Assembly (NCBI RefSeq): GCF_024343775.1
Contig: NZ_RJUF01000181.1
Coordinates: 62,001-126,000, forward strand
DNA length: 64,000 bases
Source: Lacihabitans soyangensis
GTDB lineage: Bacteria > Bacteroidota > Bacteroidia > Cytophagales > Spirosomataceae
Direction of reading: 5' to 3'
The translations under genes were made by a program, and so were the position numbers. Positions within the stretch are counted from its first letter, which is position 1; every line of letters begins with the position of its first letter. Below the pieces are notes generated by a model. It was given only the letters and a program-made list of their open reading frames with translations. It searched no databases and was not told the origin of the DNA. Positions 43,864 to 52,191 of the stretch are shown here, in pieces.

Positions 43864-44496
43864 TCAAATAATTTTTTCCAAGATAGCTTTGGCAACAGCC
43901 TCGGTTTGAGAATGTACATGGAGTTTTTCGTAAATATGCTTTATATGTGCCCTTACGGTATCGATACCAGTGCCAATCTGACTTGCTATCATTTTGTAAC
44001 TGAGGCCTTTTACCAAATTCTCCAAAACCTCTTTTTCTCTTTTAGTGAGTTGATAATCATGAGTTTGAGTATTTTTTACAGACATAAACTCCAATACTTT
44101 TCGGGCAATTGAAGCCGTCATGGGCACACCGCCCTGATGTACGTTCAGTATGGCATCAACTATTTGGCCTGGAGGGGTTGATTTTAAAAGATAGCCATTA
44201 GCACCTAATTGCAAGGCCTCAAAAATATGCTCTTTGCTGTCAAATACGGTTAGCATCACAATCTGAATGTCTTTGGAAAGCTTACGTACGGCTTGAATAC
44301 CCATAAATCCATTGGCAATGGGCATGTCAATATCCATCAGAATAACATCAGGTTGGAGAGTTTTTACATGAAAATCAACGTCTTGGCAGTTTTCATAGGC
44401 ACCTAAAAGCACTATTTCAGGAGTACTTTCAAGCAGAAACGACAAGCCCGAGCGTAATTTCTCGTTGTCTTCGAATAACATTACTTTGATGGGCAT
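43864..44496 (-). CDS. NarL/FixJ-type response regulator
   Basis: A 210-residue regulator: receiver domain with phosphorylatable Asp55 in DVILMDIDMP, conserved Thr in VMLTVFDSKEH and Lys in GYLLKSTPP, then a LuxR/GerE helix-turn-helix (about 148-210) with LTKREKEVLENLVKGLSYKM. It is 60 nt downstream of the histidine kinase gene and is the evident partner. Dyad promoter 2 overlaps the kinase stop, so the regulator can also be made from its own transcript. NarL-type regulators bind inverted repeats, which fits the three dyads here. Confidence 0.94.
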   Translation of the reverse strand: MPIKVMLFEDNEKLRSGLSFLLESTPEIVLLGAYENCQDVDFHVKTLQPDVILMDIDMPIANGFMGIQAVRKLSKDIQIVMLTVFDSKEHIFEALQLGANGYLLKSTPPGQIVDAILNVHQGGVPMTASIARKVLEFMSVKNTQTHDYQLTKREKEVLENLVKGLSYKMIASQIGTGIDTVRAHIKHIYEKLHVHSQTEAVAKAILEKII

Positions 44497-44512
44497 GGCG
44501 TTGTTTTTTTTG

Positions 44513-44560
44513 CAATTTTACAGATTATTTTTCAATTGATATATTACACGATGATGTTAC
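44513..44560 (-). promoter_or_regulatory. Dyad-controlled promoter 2 (response regulator gene)
   Basis: On the minus strand the dyad GTAACATCATCGTGTAAT (44543-44560) is followed after 22 nt by TAAAATTG (44513-44520), one mismatch from TAnnTTTG; the ATG is 16 nt further on. The dyad overlaps the stop codon of the histidine kinase gene. Its distal half is less conserved than in the other two copies. Confidence 0.5.
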
Positions 44561-45627
44561 AATGGAATAACCAACACAACGGATGTTCCTTGATTTTTGA
44601 CGGAAATGATATCTATTTTCGCATTTATAAGAGTAGCTCTTTTAGTCATGTTCAAAATTCCGTTACCATTTCCTTTTAATGAGGTATCAAAACCAACACC
44701 ATCGTCAATAATTTCTAATACTAGATTACGCTCTTCGTTAGTTATTCTGACTGTTACGTAGCGAGCTTTTGAATATTTAGCTGCATTATTGATGGCTTCC
44801 TTAAAAATCATGTAAAAATCGTAGTATTTCTGAGAAGTCCACTCCAAATTTCCCAGTTTCTGGCTTGTTGTGAGTTGATAATCAATATCTTTTGGCTCTA
44901 AAACTTTACCAAGAAACTCATTCATTCTCACCGTTAACTGCTCAAAATTGTCATTCAACGTTTTATTGGTCCAAACAATATCACTCATATTGTCTAATGT
45001 TTCTTGTGCATTTTCAGAAATTTGCACCAAAAGCTTTTTCGTCTTTTCAGGAGCTTTTTCAAGGTTGTTTTTGGCAGCCTGTGTTAAGATTGCTATGCTG
45101 CTAAGTGTAGATCCAACATCATCGTGCAAGTCTCTGGCTATTTTGTCTTGTACTTTTAAAGTTTTCATTTTTTGTCGAAAACGATACAGAAAAAACAAAT
45201 AAAATACCAAACCAATTACCGTGAAAATATAGAGCATGATGGATGGAATAAACCACCATTTTTGCCAAAAGGCGGCCTTTATAGTAAACTCAAGAGACTT
45301 TTCAGCATTATTATTTTTATTCTTTACTGTAAAAACATACTTCCCTCCGTATAAGTTGGAGTAACTCATAAAACCTTGTGAGCCAATCGGAATCCAAGCG
45401 ATATTGTCAGAACCTTCCAGTTTTATTTCGAAATTAGGCAAAGTCTTTTCTGAAGAATCCAAAAAGCTAATACCAATATGTTGGGGTTTGTAATCTAAAA
45501 CAATAGGCTTATTGCAATCAAAAAACGAGCTATCATCAAATATCTGAAATTTGGTAAAATGGATAGTTGATTGTCCGTAACAACTCGTAATGGACATGAA
45601 GACACAAATAAGAATTCGGGATTTCAT
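44557..45627 (-). CDS. DesK/NarX-type sensor histidine kinase
   Basis: A 356-residue kinase: Sec signal (1-19), a Y_Y_Y-like extracytoplasmic module (about 45-117) as found at the end of two-component propeller sensors, one transmembrane helix (about 125-148), a HisKA_3 dimerisation domain with phospho-acceptor His168 in ARDLHDDVGST and a HATPase domain with KEAINNAAKYSKA, IIDDGVGFD and GNGNGILNM. The beta-propeller repeats normally before Y_Y_Y are missing. The ATG at 45627 gives a proper signal peptide; the longer frame overlaps the upstream membrane-protein gene. Partner is the downstream response regulator. Confidence 0.9.
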   Translation of the reverse strand: MKSRILICVFMSITSCYGQSTIHFTKFQIFDDSSFFDCNKPIVLDYKPQHIGISFLDSSEKTLPNFEIKLEGSDNIAWIPIGSQGFMSYSNLYGGKYVFTVKNKNNNAEKSLEFTIKAAFWQKWWFIPSIMLYIFTVIGLVFYLFFLYRFRQKMKTLKVQDKIARDLHDDVGSTLSSIAILTQAAKNNLEKAPEKTKKLLVQISENAQETLDNMSDIVWTNKTLNDNFEQLTVRMNEFLGKVLEPKDIDYQLTTSQKLGNLEWTSQKYYDFYMIFKEAINNAAKYSKARYVTVRITNEERNLVLEIIDDGVGFDTSLKGNGNGILNMTKRATLINAKIDIISVKNQGTSVVLVIPL

Positions 45628-45667
45628 CAAGTTTTGACTAAGTGTAAAGTAAATTATACAAATAGGT

Positions 45668-46318
45668 CTAAACCACCAAACTTGTATGGTATTTTTTGGT
45701 TTTCCAAAACCCGACACACAGTAAAGCAATTTTAATGAATCCAAAAACTGGCGTGATGTAATCCCAAAGTATAAAGAAAAATTGGCGGTTGACGGCATAA
45801 AGCCAACCATTCGCTACAGCCAACAAAAAGTCAAATATTACATAAATGAGCGTACCTAAAACAATCCAAAAAAGCGGATAATTTCGCAAGGATTCTACCT
45901 TTTCATCTTTAAGAATTTGGCTCAAAGCAAGTATCAGAAAAACCGTCATCAACAAATCAGAAACTCCAAAAAGGTATTGGTTCATGTAAATTCCGTGAAC
46001 AGCAATGTCTACACAAATGCCTGACAAATATATAATTAGAGCATATACAACCAATCTTTTATTCCAAACAGAAGTAAAAATACAGGTAAAAAAGAAGGCT
46101 CTGAAAATAAAATTGGTAGCGGCATTGATATAAATCATGAAATGATTATTTATACCTTTTTCTCCCAATTTAATGGAAATTAGGCCATATATGCTGGCCA
46201 TAATCATTCCACCCAAGTACCATTTTAAGCCTTTTTCAAGGAATTTCAAATGAAAAAGTGCAATCAAAATTGGCAAAAACTCGGCATACGAAGATATTTG
46301 ATATAGCCAGTCGCTCAT
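45668..46318 (-). CDS. Polytopic membrane protein of unknown function, cotranscribed with the two-component system
   Basis: A 216-residue protein with six or seven hydrophobic helices and few charged residues between them. No family is recognised by eye. It begins 2 nt after the upstream secreted-protein gene and ends 40 nt before the histidine kinase gene, so it may act as a sensory accessory for a kinase whose own extracytoplasmic part is short. Confidence 0.7.
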   Translation of the reverse strand: MSDWLYQISSYAEFLPILIALFHLKFLEKGLKWYLGGMIMASIYGLISIKLGEKGINNHFMIYINAATNFIFRAFFFTCIFTSVWNKRLVVYALIIYLSGICVDIAVHGIYMNQYLFGVSDLLMTVFLILALSQILKDEKVESLRNYPLFWIVLGTLIYVIFDFLLAVANGWLYAVNRQFFFILWDYITPVFGFIKIALLCVGFWKTKKYHTSLVV

Positions 46319-46320
46319 TA

Positions 46321-47148
46321 TTATTGTCTACAGTAAGTTGGACACGGACGAGAACCACCCATTTTGGTTAGTGGTCTATTTACAGGCTGAAAAACTGCTT
46401 CATGCAAGGCCATTCCGAGAAGTTCAACCGATTTGTTGCTTTTTATTGCTTTCAATATCAGTACTTTGTTCATGTCCCTTGTAAACCGAACTTCAATTTC
46501 CAAAGAAGCTATGTCATTTTTGACAAATCCTGATTCTGAAACCAATTTACGATATAAAACATTTCGGCCAATGAAATAACCCCTAACACCTGTTGACTTG
46601 GCAAATGGTACAATATCTTTTAAATTTTTCGAAGCAAATGGACTAATCCTTCCAAATTGTGCTTTGTCAGTACTTTTTAGAACCATGAAAGTTTTTTCAA
46701 TGCTCTTGTATCCAACCGTTGGAACCAATTCTCCTACTCTAAATATATTCAAATCCGTTTTTTCAGATCCAAATTCTATCATCAGACCCGATATTGCTTT
46801 TTCTCCAGTAAAACTAGGATCGTACAGAAATTTGGTGAGTTTATCTTTTGAAATTCTAAAGGTAGCTTCATAGGTTGTTCTATCCAAAACACTTCTTTCT
46901 ATATCTTCTCCATTATCCAAACCATTATTTATACTAGAATTCAAATCGATCACCTCTGAATCCGCCTTGATTTGTTTCGCTACGTAATCGTCATAAACCG
47001 AAAGTGCAACATTATTTTTTACAGGGCTGGCCACCTCCCTCTGAGGCTTAACTTTTTGTGCTAACGCTTCAAAATTTGCTACGAGTGTAATTAAAAATAC
47101 TGAGATGGCAATTCTACCACAGACATTTTTGTTAATTTTTATGGTCAT
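46321..47148 (-). CDS. Secreted protein of unknown function, first gene of the two-component operon
   Basis: A 275-residue protein with a signal peptide (cleavage near EALAQ, about 30) and no recognised domain. The C-terminus GGSRPCPTYCRQ holds two closely spaced cysteines, perhaps a disulfide or metal site. It is 2 nt upstream of the membrane-protein gene and directly downstream of dyad promoter 3, so it belongs to the autoregulated kinase operon. A signal-binding or target protein role is possible but unproven. Confidence 0.7.
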   Translation of the reverse strand: MTIKINKNVCGRIAISVFLITLVANFEALAQKVKPQREVASPVKNNVALSVYDDYVAKQIKADSEVIDLNSSINNGLDNGEDIERSVLDRTTYEATFRISKDKLTKFLYDPSFTGEKAISGLMIEFGSEKTDLNIFRVGELVPTVGYKSIEKTFMVLKSTDKAQFGRISPFASKNLKDIVPFAKSTGVRGYFIGRNVLYRKLVSESGFVKNDIASLEIEVRFTRDMNKVLILKAIKSNKSVELLGMALHEAVFQPVNRPLTKMGGSRPCPTYCRQ

Positions 47149-47168
47149 TTTTGGTTTTATTTATGGGT

Positions 47169-47216
47169 CAAAATTCGAGTTTTAAAAGTTAATTGTCAAT
47201 TACATGATTATGTAGT
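47169..47216 (-). promoter_or_regulatory. Dyad-controlled promoter 3 (secreted protein-membrane protein-kinase operon)
   Basis: On the minus strand the dyad ACTACATAATCATGTAAT (47199-47216) is followed after 22 nt by GAATTTTG (47169-47176), one mismatch from TAnnTTTG; the ATG is 20 nt further on. It shares TGTAATTGAC with promoter 1 beyond the dyad itself. Confidence 0.6.
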
Positions 47217-47325
47217 TCGCACAGTTTTGCAAAATCTAATTTCAATATAATTTTCCGAAATTCCTATTTATTGCGTTTTGATGGATGCTGTTTCAGATTC
47301 TTCCCCTTCGTTTTAAAAAAATACT

Positions 47326-47333
47326 TACTTTTG
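47326..47333 (+). promoter_or_regulatory. -7 box candidate for dapA
   Basis: TACTTTTG fits TAnnTTTG and ends 16 nt before the dapA ATG. A -33 TTTG is not seen at the usual distance. Confidence 0.35.
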
Positions 47334-47349
47334 CAAAAAAATATAATAG

Positions 47350-48237
47350 ATGGAACATCGCCTGAAAGGAGTTGGGGTGGCTTTGATAACCCCATTTAAC
47401 GAAGACAATACTATAGATTTCGCTGGATTAAAAAAACTTATTGATTTCAATGCAGAAAATGGCACGGATTATTTGGTAGTAAATGGCACCACTGGGGAGT
47501 CAGCTACCACGACCAATGAGGAAAAACATGCCATTCTTGATTTTGTAAAAAAGAACAACTCTAAGCATTTGCCAATAGTTTATGGTATAGGCTCTAACAA
47601 TACTGCTGAGGTTATCAATAAGCTAAAAACCACAGATTTGTCTGGTGTAGATGCCATTCTTTCAGTTTGTCCTTACTATGTAAAACCTTCTCAAGCAGGC
47701 ATTATTGCCCATTTTACTGCTATTGCCGACGCTTCACCACTACCAATAATACTATATAACGTTCCTGGAAGAACAGTGACTTCTATGCAAGTAAGCACCG
47801 TCATGGAGCTTTCGCAGCATCCTAACATTATTGGCTTGAAAGATGCATCATGTAGCATGGAAATAGCCCTTGAGTTATCCAAAAAACTTCCTGCTGACTT
47901 TTTGTTGGTTTCTGGCGATGACAATCTAGTTACTCCACAAATAAGTTTGGGATATAGAGGTGTTATTTCAGTAATAGCCAACGGTTTTCCGAAAGAATTT
48001 GCTGAAATGGTGCATTCTGCCTTGGACGGTGATTTCAAAAAAGCTTCTAAAATTCAAGAGCGTTTTCTGGATTTTGATACACTGCTTTATGTAGAATCTA
48101 ATCCCGTGGGTATAAAAATGGTTTGTGAAATTAGAGGAATTTGTGATGGTAGAGTGCGATTACCCTTAGTTAAAGCTACTGATGGGCTAAAGGCTCAACT
48201 CATAGATTCTATGAAAAAAGAAGGATTCCTAAATTGA
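47350..48237 (+). CDS. dapA: 4-hydroxy-tetrahydrodipicolinate synthase DapA
   Basis: DapA condenses pyruvate and aspartate semialdehyde in lysine and diaminopimelate synthesis. The 295-residue TIM barrel has NGTTGES (45-51), YNVPGRT (136-142, with Tyr136 and Arg141) and Schiff-base Lys164 in IIGLKDASC. Its TGA overlaps the ATG of the PAP2 gene by one base, so the two are coupled. Confidence 0.96.
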   Translation: MEHRLKGVGVALITPFNEDNTIDFAGLKKLIDFNAENGTDYLVVNGTTGESATTTNEEKHAILDFVKKNNSKHLPIVYGIGSNNTAEVINKLKTTDLSGVDAILSVCPYYVKPSQAGIIAHFTAIADASPLPIILYNVPGRTVTSMQVSTVMELSQHPNIIGLKDASCSMEIALELSKKLPADFLLVSGDDNLVTPQISLGYRGVISVIANGFPKEFAEMVHSALDGDFKKASKIQERFLDFDTLLYVESNPVGIKMVCEIRGICDGRVRLPLVKATDGLKAQLIDSMKKEGFLN

Positions 48238-48851
48238 TGAGGTTAAATCTAACATTCATATGCATTCTTTTTTGTTCCCAAGTTTTTGGACAAAATGTCG
48301 ATATAAACATTTTGAAACAAATCAATTTAAACAGGTACAAAAGTGCAGATGCTGGAATGAATTTCTTAACCAATACCTCCGATTTTGTTGCAATCGGTAC
48401 ACCTGCTGCTTTGTTGGCGGTAGGTTTTATACAAGATGATGCCTCCCTCAAAAAGGAAGGTTTAAATGCAGCAGTGGCAGTGGTTGGTGCTTATGGCGTT
48501 GGTTATGTTCTCAAAAAAACTATTGATAGAAATCGTCCTTACGTCAAATACCCTCTTTTACAAAACTACAAAATAGAAAACGACAGTTCATTTCCATCTG
48601 GAAGTACTTCGGTGGCTTTTTCAGCAGCAACTTCGCTGTCTTTAAGCTACCCCAAATGGTACGTAATCGCCCCTGCGGCACTTTATGCTACCGGAGTGGG
48701 TTATTCTCGTTTACATTTGGGCGTGCATTATCCTTCTGATGTATTGGCTGGAGCGATTTTGGGGGCTGGCTCGGCCATTGTTTCAAGACAACTGAACAAA
48801 ATGTTGGTGAACGAGTTTAGAAAAAGAAAAGTGAAAAAGTCAACTTTCTGA
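48237..48851 (+). CDS. PAP2-superfamily phosphatase-like membrane protein with altered active site
   Basis: The 204-residue protein has an N-terminal signal or helix and three PAP2 motifs: KKTIDRNRP (93-101) for K-x6-RP, PSGS (120-123) for PSGH, and SRLHLGVHYPSD (157-168) for SR-x5-H-x3-D. The His of the second motif, the general acid in type 2 phosphatidic acid phosphatases, is replaced by Ser; the nucleophile His in the third motif remains. Activity may be altered or adapted to a different leaving group. The ATG at 48237 overlaps the dapA stop by one base. Likely substrates would be lipid phosphates such as undecaprenyl pyrophosphate. Confidence 0.8.
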   Translation: MRLNLTFICILFCSQVFGQNVDINILKQINLNRYKSADAGMNFLTNTSDFVAIGTPAALLAVGFIQDDASLKKEGLNAAVAVVGAYGVGYVLKKTIDRNRPYVKYPLLQNYKIENDSSFPSGSTSVAFSAATSLSLSYPKWYVIAPAALYATGVGYSRLHLGVHYPSDVLAGAILGAGSAIVSRQLNKMLVNEFRKRKVKKSTF

Positions 48852-48876
48852 CGGACAATTTTGTTGAAACTATATA

Positions 48877-49014
48877 ATGGTAAAAAGAGAGAAAATAGTA
48901 GCATATTTAAAAAAGCTCGGATGGGCTGGTTTTATCTTTTTTTTGATAAAAGGATTGACCTTGTATGTTCTACTTCCTTATCTTATAACCAAGGGTTTAA
49001 TCAACTGTGAATAA
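48877..49014 (+). CDS. Small single-pass membrane protein (45 residues)
   Basis: A short open frame starting at ATG 48877 encodes a basic N-terminus (MVKREKIVAYLKKLGWAG) and one strongly hydrophobic helix (FIFFLIKGLTLYVLLPYLI), the plan of a small inner-membrane protein. Similar tiny K-K-L-G-x-A-G-F-x-F-F-x-I-K-G-L proteins are common in Bacteroidota as far as I recall. It lies 25 nt after the PAP2 gene and 21 nt before the copper ATPase gene, consistent with an operon. Function unknown. Confidence 0.6.
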   Translation: MVKREKIVAYLKKLGWAGFIFFLIKGLTLYVLLPYLITKGLINCE

Positions 49015-49035
49015 AGTCCTTACGGGCTTTGAAAT

Positions 49036-51372
49036 ATGACAAAGCACGAAATATTCTTTTCGACAGACATCAAAGAAAATCTTCTCGAAACTTTAGATAG
49101 GCAAATACCTTTTCCTCATCAACTCCAGCGAAAATCATTAATCATTGAGACCGACGAGCTGAGCGATTATTTACCCGAGGCCGTTAAAGTTCTAAAAATC
49201 AACGAAGTAGATTTAGAAACTAAAAAAAAGAGTTTTAAAGTGCTGGGTTATAGTTGTGCCTCCTGTGCAAACAGTGCCGAAACAGTCCTTAAATACGTTG
49301 ATGGGGTTTACGGTTCATCTGCAAACTACGCCAACCACTCTGTAACCGTCGAATATCTACCTCAACTTACCAATCCAGAAGTTTTCAAAAGTAGCCTAAA
49401 AGAAATTGGTTTTGATTTGGTATTGGATGACAATTTTGAAAGTGCCAATCAACAAAGATTCAGAACTCAGAAAAGGGATTTGATCCTTGCGGGATTTTTT
49501 GCAGTTCCATTGTTTATAATTGGTATGTTTCTGATGGATTGGTCTTTAGGCCAATATGTTATGTGGGCCTTATGTACACCTCTAGTATTTTATTTTGGGA
49601 GACATTTTTTTATAAATGCTTGGAACAAAGCCAAAAGGTTGGAAACCAACATGGATACTTTGGTGGCTCTCAGCACGGGAGTGGCGTATGTTTTTAGTGT
49701 AGTAAATTTAGTCTTTCCACATCTTCTTCATCAACATCACCACGCTCAAATCTACTTCGAATCGGCTGGAATTGTTATATTTTTTGTGCTTTTAGGTAAA
49801 TATCTTGAGGATTCAGCAAAAAACCGAGCTTCCGACTCCATAAAGAAACTGATGAAATTGGATGAGAAAAATGTAAAAGTTTTGGTCGGTCAGCAAATTG
49901 TGGAAAAGCTGATAGATGAAGTAAATCACGGTGACTTGGTAAGGGTTTTGCCCGGTCAAAAAATACCTTTGGATGGAAAAGTAGTGGTCGGAACTTCAAG
50001 TGTCAACGAAAGCATGATAACTGGAGAACCAATTCCGAAAAGCAAAAGCTTGGGAGATATGGTTTTTGCTGGCACCATAAACGTTGAAGGAGTTCTTGAT
50101 TTTGAAGTGACGAAAGTGCATTCCGAAACCTATTTGGCATCCATTATTACTAAAGTCGAGGACGCTCTTTCGTCAAAAGCACCTATTCAAAAAAAGGTGG
50201 ACAAAATTTCTAGCATTTTTGTACCTGTTGTCATATCTGCTGCTGCACTAAGCTTTTTGGTTTGGTATTTTGTGTTTAATAACGCCAACATGGCTCTATT
50301 GAGCTTCATAACCGTATTGGTTGTGGCCTGTCCATGTGCCATGGGTTTGGCTACACCTACGGCTCTGATGGTAGGCATTGGCAAAGGTGCCCAGAATGGA
50401 ATCTTGATTAAAAACGCCGAATCTCTCGAAAAAACCGGTAGAATAACGGACTTGGTTCTCGATAAAACGGGAACAATTACCACGGGTAAACCCAAAGTGA
50501 TAAAAGCATTTTGGAAAGACGAATCAAAAAAATCTATTTTAGCTGCATTAGAAGCTAATTCGAGCCACCCTTTGGCTCATGCTATTGTTGATTTTTTGCC
50601 TCAAAAAGAATTTATAAATATTCAGAATTTTGAAAATATTCCTGGAAAGGGAATAAAGGGAATATTCGAAGGGCAACATTATTTAGCTGGTAATAAGCAG
50701 TTTATTTTGCAAAATGAGATTGAGATTCCGAAAAACGATTTTGAAGATTCTGAAAATTCATTGGTATATTTTGCGACAGAAAAAGAACTTTTGGGAATTA
50801 TAGAAATTGGAGATGAACTTAAACCTGAAATCGAAAAGCATTTAAGTGAAATCACGAATCAAGGAATTAAAGTTCATTTACTTTCTGGTGATAATGCTTT
50901 AGCGGTAAAAAATATGGCCCAAAAGCTAGGCATTTCTGATTACAAAGGGGAAGTTTTACCAGAACACAAAGCAGATTATATCAACTCTCTAAAGACTCAA
51001 AAAAGGGTAATTGCTATGGTAGGCGATGGTATAAACGATACACTTGCTTTTACGCAAGCAGATGTGTCAATAGCCATGAGCGACGGTGCAGATGTGGCGA
51101 AAGAAGTTGCTGATATCACAATTCTAGGCAATGATTTGTCGAGAGTCAAAAAGGCCATAACTTTGTCGAAGAATACAACAGCCACCATCAATCAAAACTT
51201 GTTTTGGGCGTTTTTCTATAATATTCTTGCCATTCCAGTGGCCGCTGGATTGTTATTTCCAAGTACAGGATTTCTGATGCAACCCATGTACGCCAGTGCC
51301 GCCATGGCCATGAGCTCGATTAGTGTGGTGGCCAATAGTTTAAGATTAAAAATTAAGAAAATAAACACATAG
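49036..51372 (+). CDS. Copper-translocating P1B-type ATPase
   Basis: The 778-residue pump exports Cu(I). After an unusual N-terminal stretch of about 65 residues comes one heavy-metal-associated domain with GYSCASCANS (Cys74, Cys77), then membrane helices, CPCAMGLATP (about 431), the phosphorylation site DKTGTITTGKP (about 475), SSHPLAHA and MVGDGIND (about 660). The CPC motif and HP pair put it in the P1B-1 Cu(I) class. A His-rich loop (HQHHHAQ) lies between early helices. A free metal-binding-domain protein gene follows 124 bp downstream. Confidence 0.93.
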   Translation: MTKHEIFFSTDIKENLLETLDRQIPFPHQLQRKSLIIETDELSDYLPEAVKVLKINEVDLETKKKSFKVLGYSCASCANSAETVLKYVDGVYGSSANYANHSVTVEYLPQLTNPEVFKSSLKEIGFDLVLDDNFESANQQRFRTQKRDLILAGFFAVPLFIIGMFLMDWSLGQYVMWALCTPLVFYFGRHFFINAWNKAKRLETNMDTLVALSTGVAYVFSVVNLVFPHLLHQHHHAQIYFESAGIVIFFVLLGKYLEDSAKNRASDSIKKLMKLDEKNVKVLVGQQIVEKLIDEVNHGDLVRVLPGQKIPLDGKVVVGTSSVNESMITGEPIPKSKSLGDMVFAGTINVEGVLDFEVTKVHSETYLASIITKVEDALSSKAPIQKKVDKISSIFVPVVISAAALSFLVWYFVFNNANMALLSFITVLVVACPCAMGLATPTALMVGIGKGAQNGILIKNAESLEKTGRITDLVLDKTGTITTGKPKVIKAFWKDESKKSILAALEANSSHPLAHAIVDFLPQKEFINIQNFENIPGKGIKGIFEGQHYLAGNKQFILQNEIEIPKNDFEDSENSLVYFATEKELLGIIEIGDELKPEIEKHLSEITNQGIKVHLLSGDNALAVKNMAQKLGISDYKGEVLPEHKADYINSLKTQKRVIAMVGDGINDTLAFTQADVSIAMSDGADVAKEVADITILGNDLSRVKKAITLSKNTTATINQNLFWAFFYNILAIPVAAGLLFPSTGFLMQPMYASAAMAMSSISVVANSLRLKIKKINT

Positions 51373-51476
51373 GCACATAAAACACATAGAAAAACTTTAA
51401 TCTTTTGGTGTAATATTTTATGAATACCTACACCCGCTTTAAATATGAACCTATGCTCCCTAAGTGCCTATGTGTT
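51364..51476. repeat. 113-bp inverted-repeat element containing the end of the copper ATPase gene
   Basis: AACACATAGGCAC at 51364-51376 is repeated as its exact complement GTGCCTATGTGTT at 51464-51476. The left arm contains the ATPase stop codon. An inner CACATAG/CTATG pairing extends the symmetry. The arms resemble 'cctatgtgtt' dispersed elements seen in other Bacteroidota; no transposase is present, so it is best described as a MITE- or REP-like repeat. Confidence 0.75.
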
Positions 51477-51496
51477 AAAAAAAACAGACAAACAAA

Positions 51497-51700
51497 ATGA
51501 AATTCAAATCAAATATCAATTGCCAAAACTGCGTAGCTAAGGTAAAAAACACACTTGATACGCTTGTAGGTGCAGAAGCATGGAAAGTTGACACCGAAAA
51601 TCCTTCAAAGATTTTGGACATTTCCAATCCTGATACTTCAGCGGCTGAAGTGGTGAATAAGCTCAAAAGAATTGGTTTTACTGCTGAATTAATAGACTGA
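51497..51700 (+). CDS. Heavy-metal-associated domain protein (copper chaperone, CopZ-like)
   Basis: A 67-residue single-domain protein with the metal site NCQNC (Cys9, Cys12) and the beta-alpha-beta-beta-alpha-beta length of CopZ/Atx1 chaperones. It would carry Cu(I) to the ATPase encoded upstream. The repeat element lies between the two genes. The usual M-x-C-x-x-C reads I-N-C-Q-N-C here. Confidence 0.85.
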   Translation: MKFKSNINCQNCVAKVKNTLDTLVGAEAWKVDTENPSKILDISNPDTSAAEVVNKLKRIGFTAELID

Positions 51701-51711
51701 TATTTCTAAAA

Positions 51712-52191
51712 TCAGTCTTTAAAAAGCAAACAAACGGCGTGGGCTTCGAGGCCTTCTTTTTTACCAACAAAACCCATGGTTTCGGAAGTGGTGGCTTTTA
51801 TAGAAACATCATCTGGCTCGATATTGCAGCACTTTGCAATGGCGACTTTCATTTCAGGTATGTATTTTCCTATTTTGGGTTCTTCCAAAATCAAGGTACT
51901 GTCTATATTTCCAACTTTATAGCCCTTTTCCCCAATCATTTCGGTGACTTTGGAAAGAAAAACTTTGCTATCCATTCCTCTCCATTGCGGATCAGTATTT
52001 TTAAAATGCTTTCCGATATCTCCTAGAGACAAAGCACCCAACAAAGCATCACAAATGGCGTGAAGCAATACGTCAGCATCCGAATGCCCCATTGAACCCA
52101 CCGTATGAGGTATTTTGATACCTCCCAAACTCAATTCATATCCTTCCGCCAACTGATGCACATCGTAGCCGTGCCCTATTCTGAATTTCAT
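51712..52191 (-). CDS. ispF: 2-C-methyl-D-erythritol 2,4-cyclodiphosphate synthase IspF
   Basis: IspF closes the cyclic diphosphate in the MEP pathway, two steps before IspG. The 159-residue trimeric enzyme has the zinc site GYDVHQL (8-14), SDADVLLHA with the second zinc His, and ATTSETMGF near the end. It ends 11 nt from the convergent copper chaperone gene and is monocistronic. Confidence 0.96.
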   Translation of the reverse strand: MKFRIGHGYDVHQLAEGYELSLGGIKIPHTVGSMGHSDADVLLHAICDALLGALSLGDIGKHFKNTDPQWRGMDSKVFLSKVTEMIGEKGYKVGNIDSTLILEEPKIGKYIPEMKVAIAKCCNIEPDDVSIKATTSETMGFVGKKEGLEAHAVCLLFKD

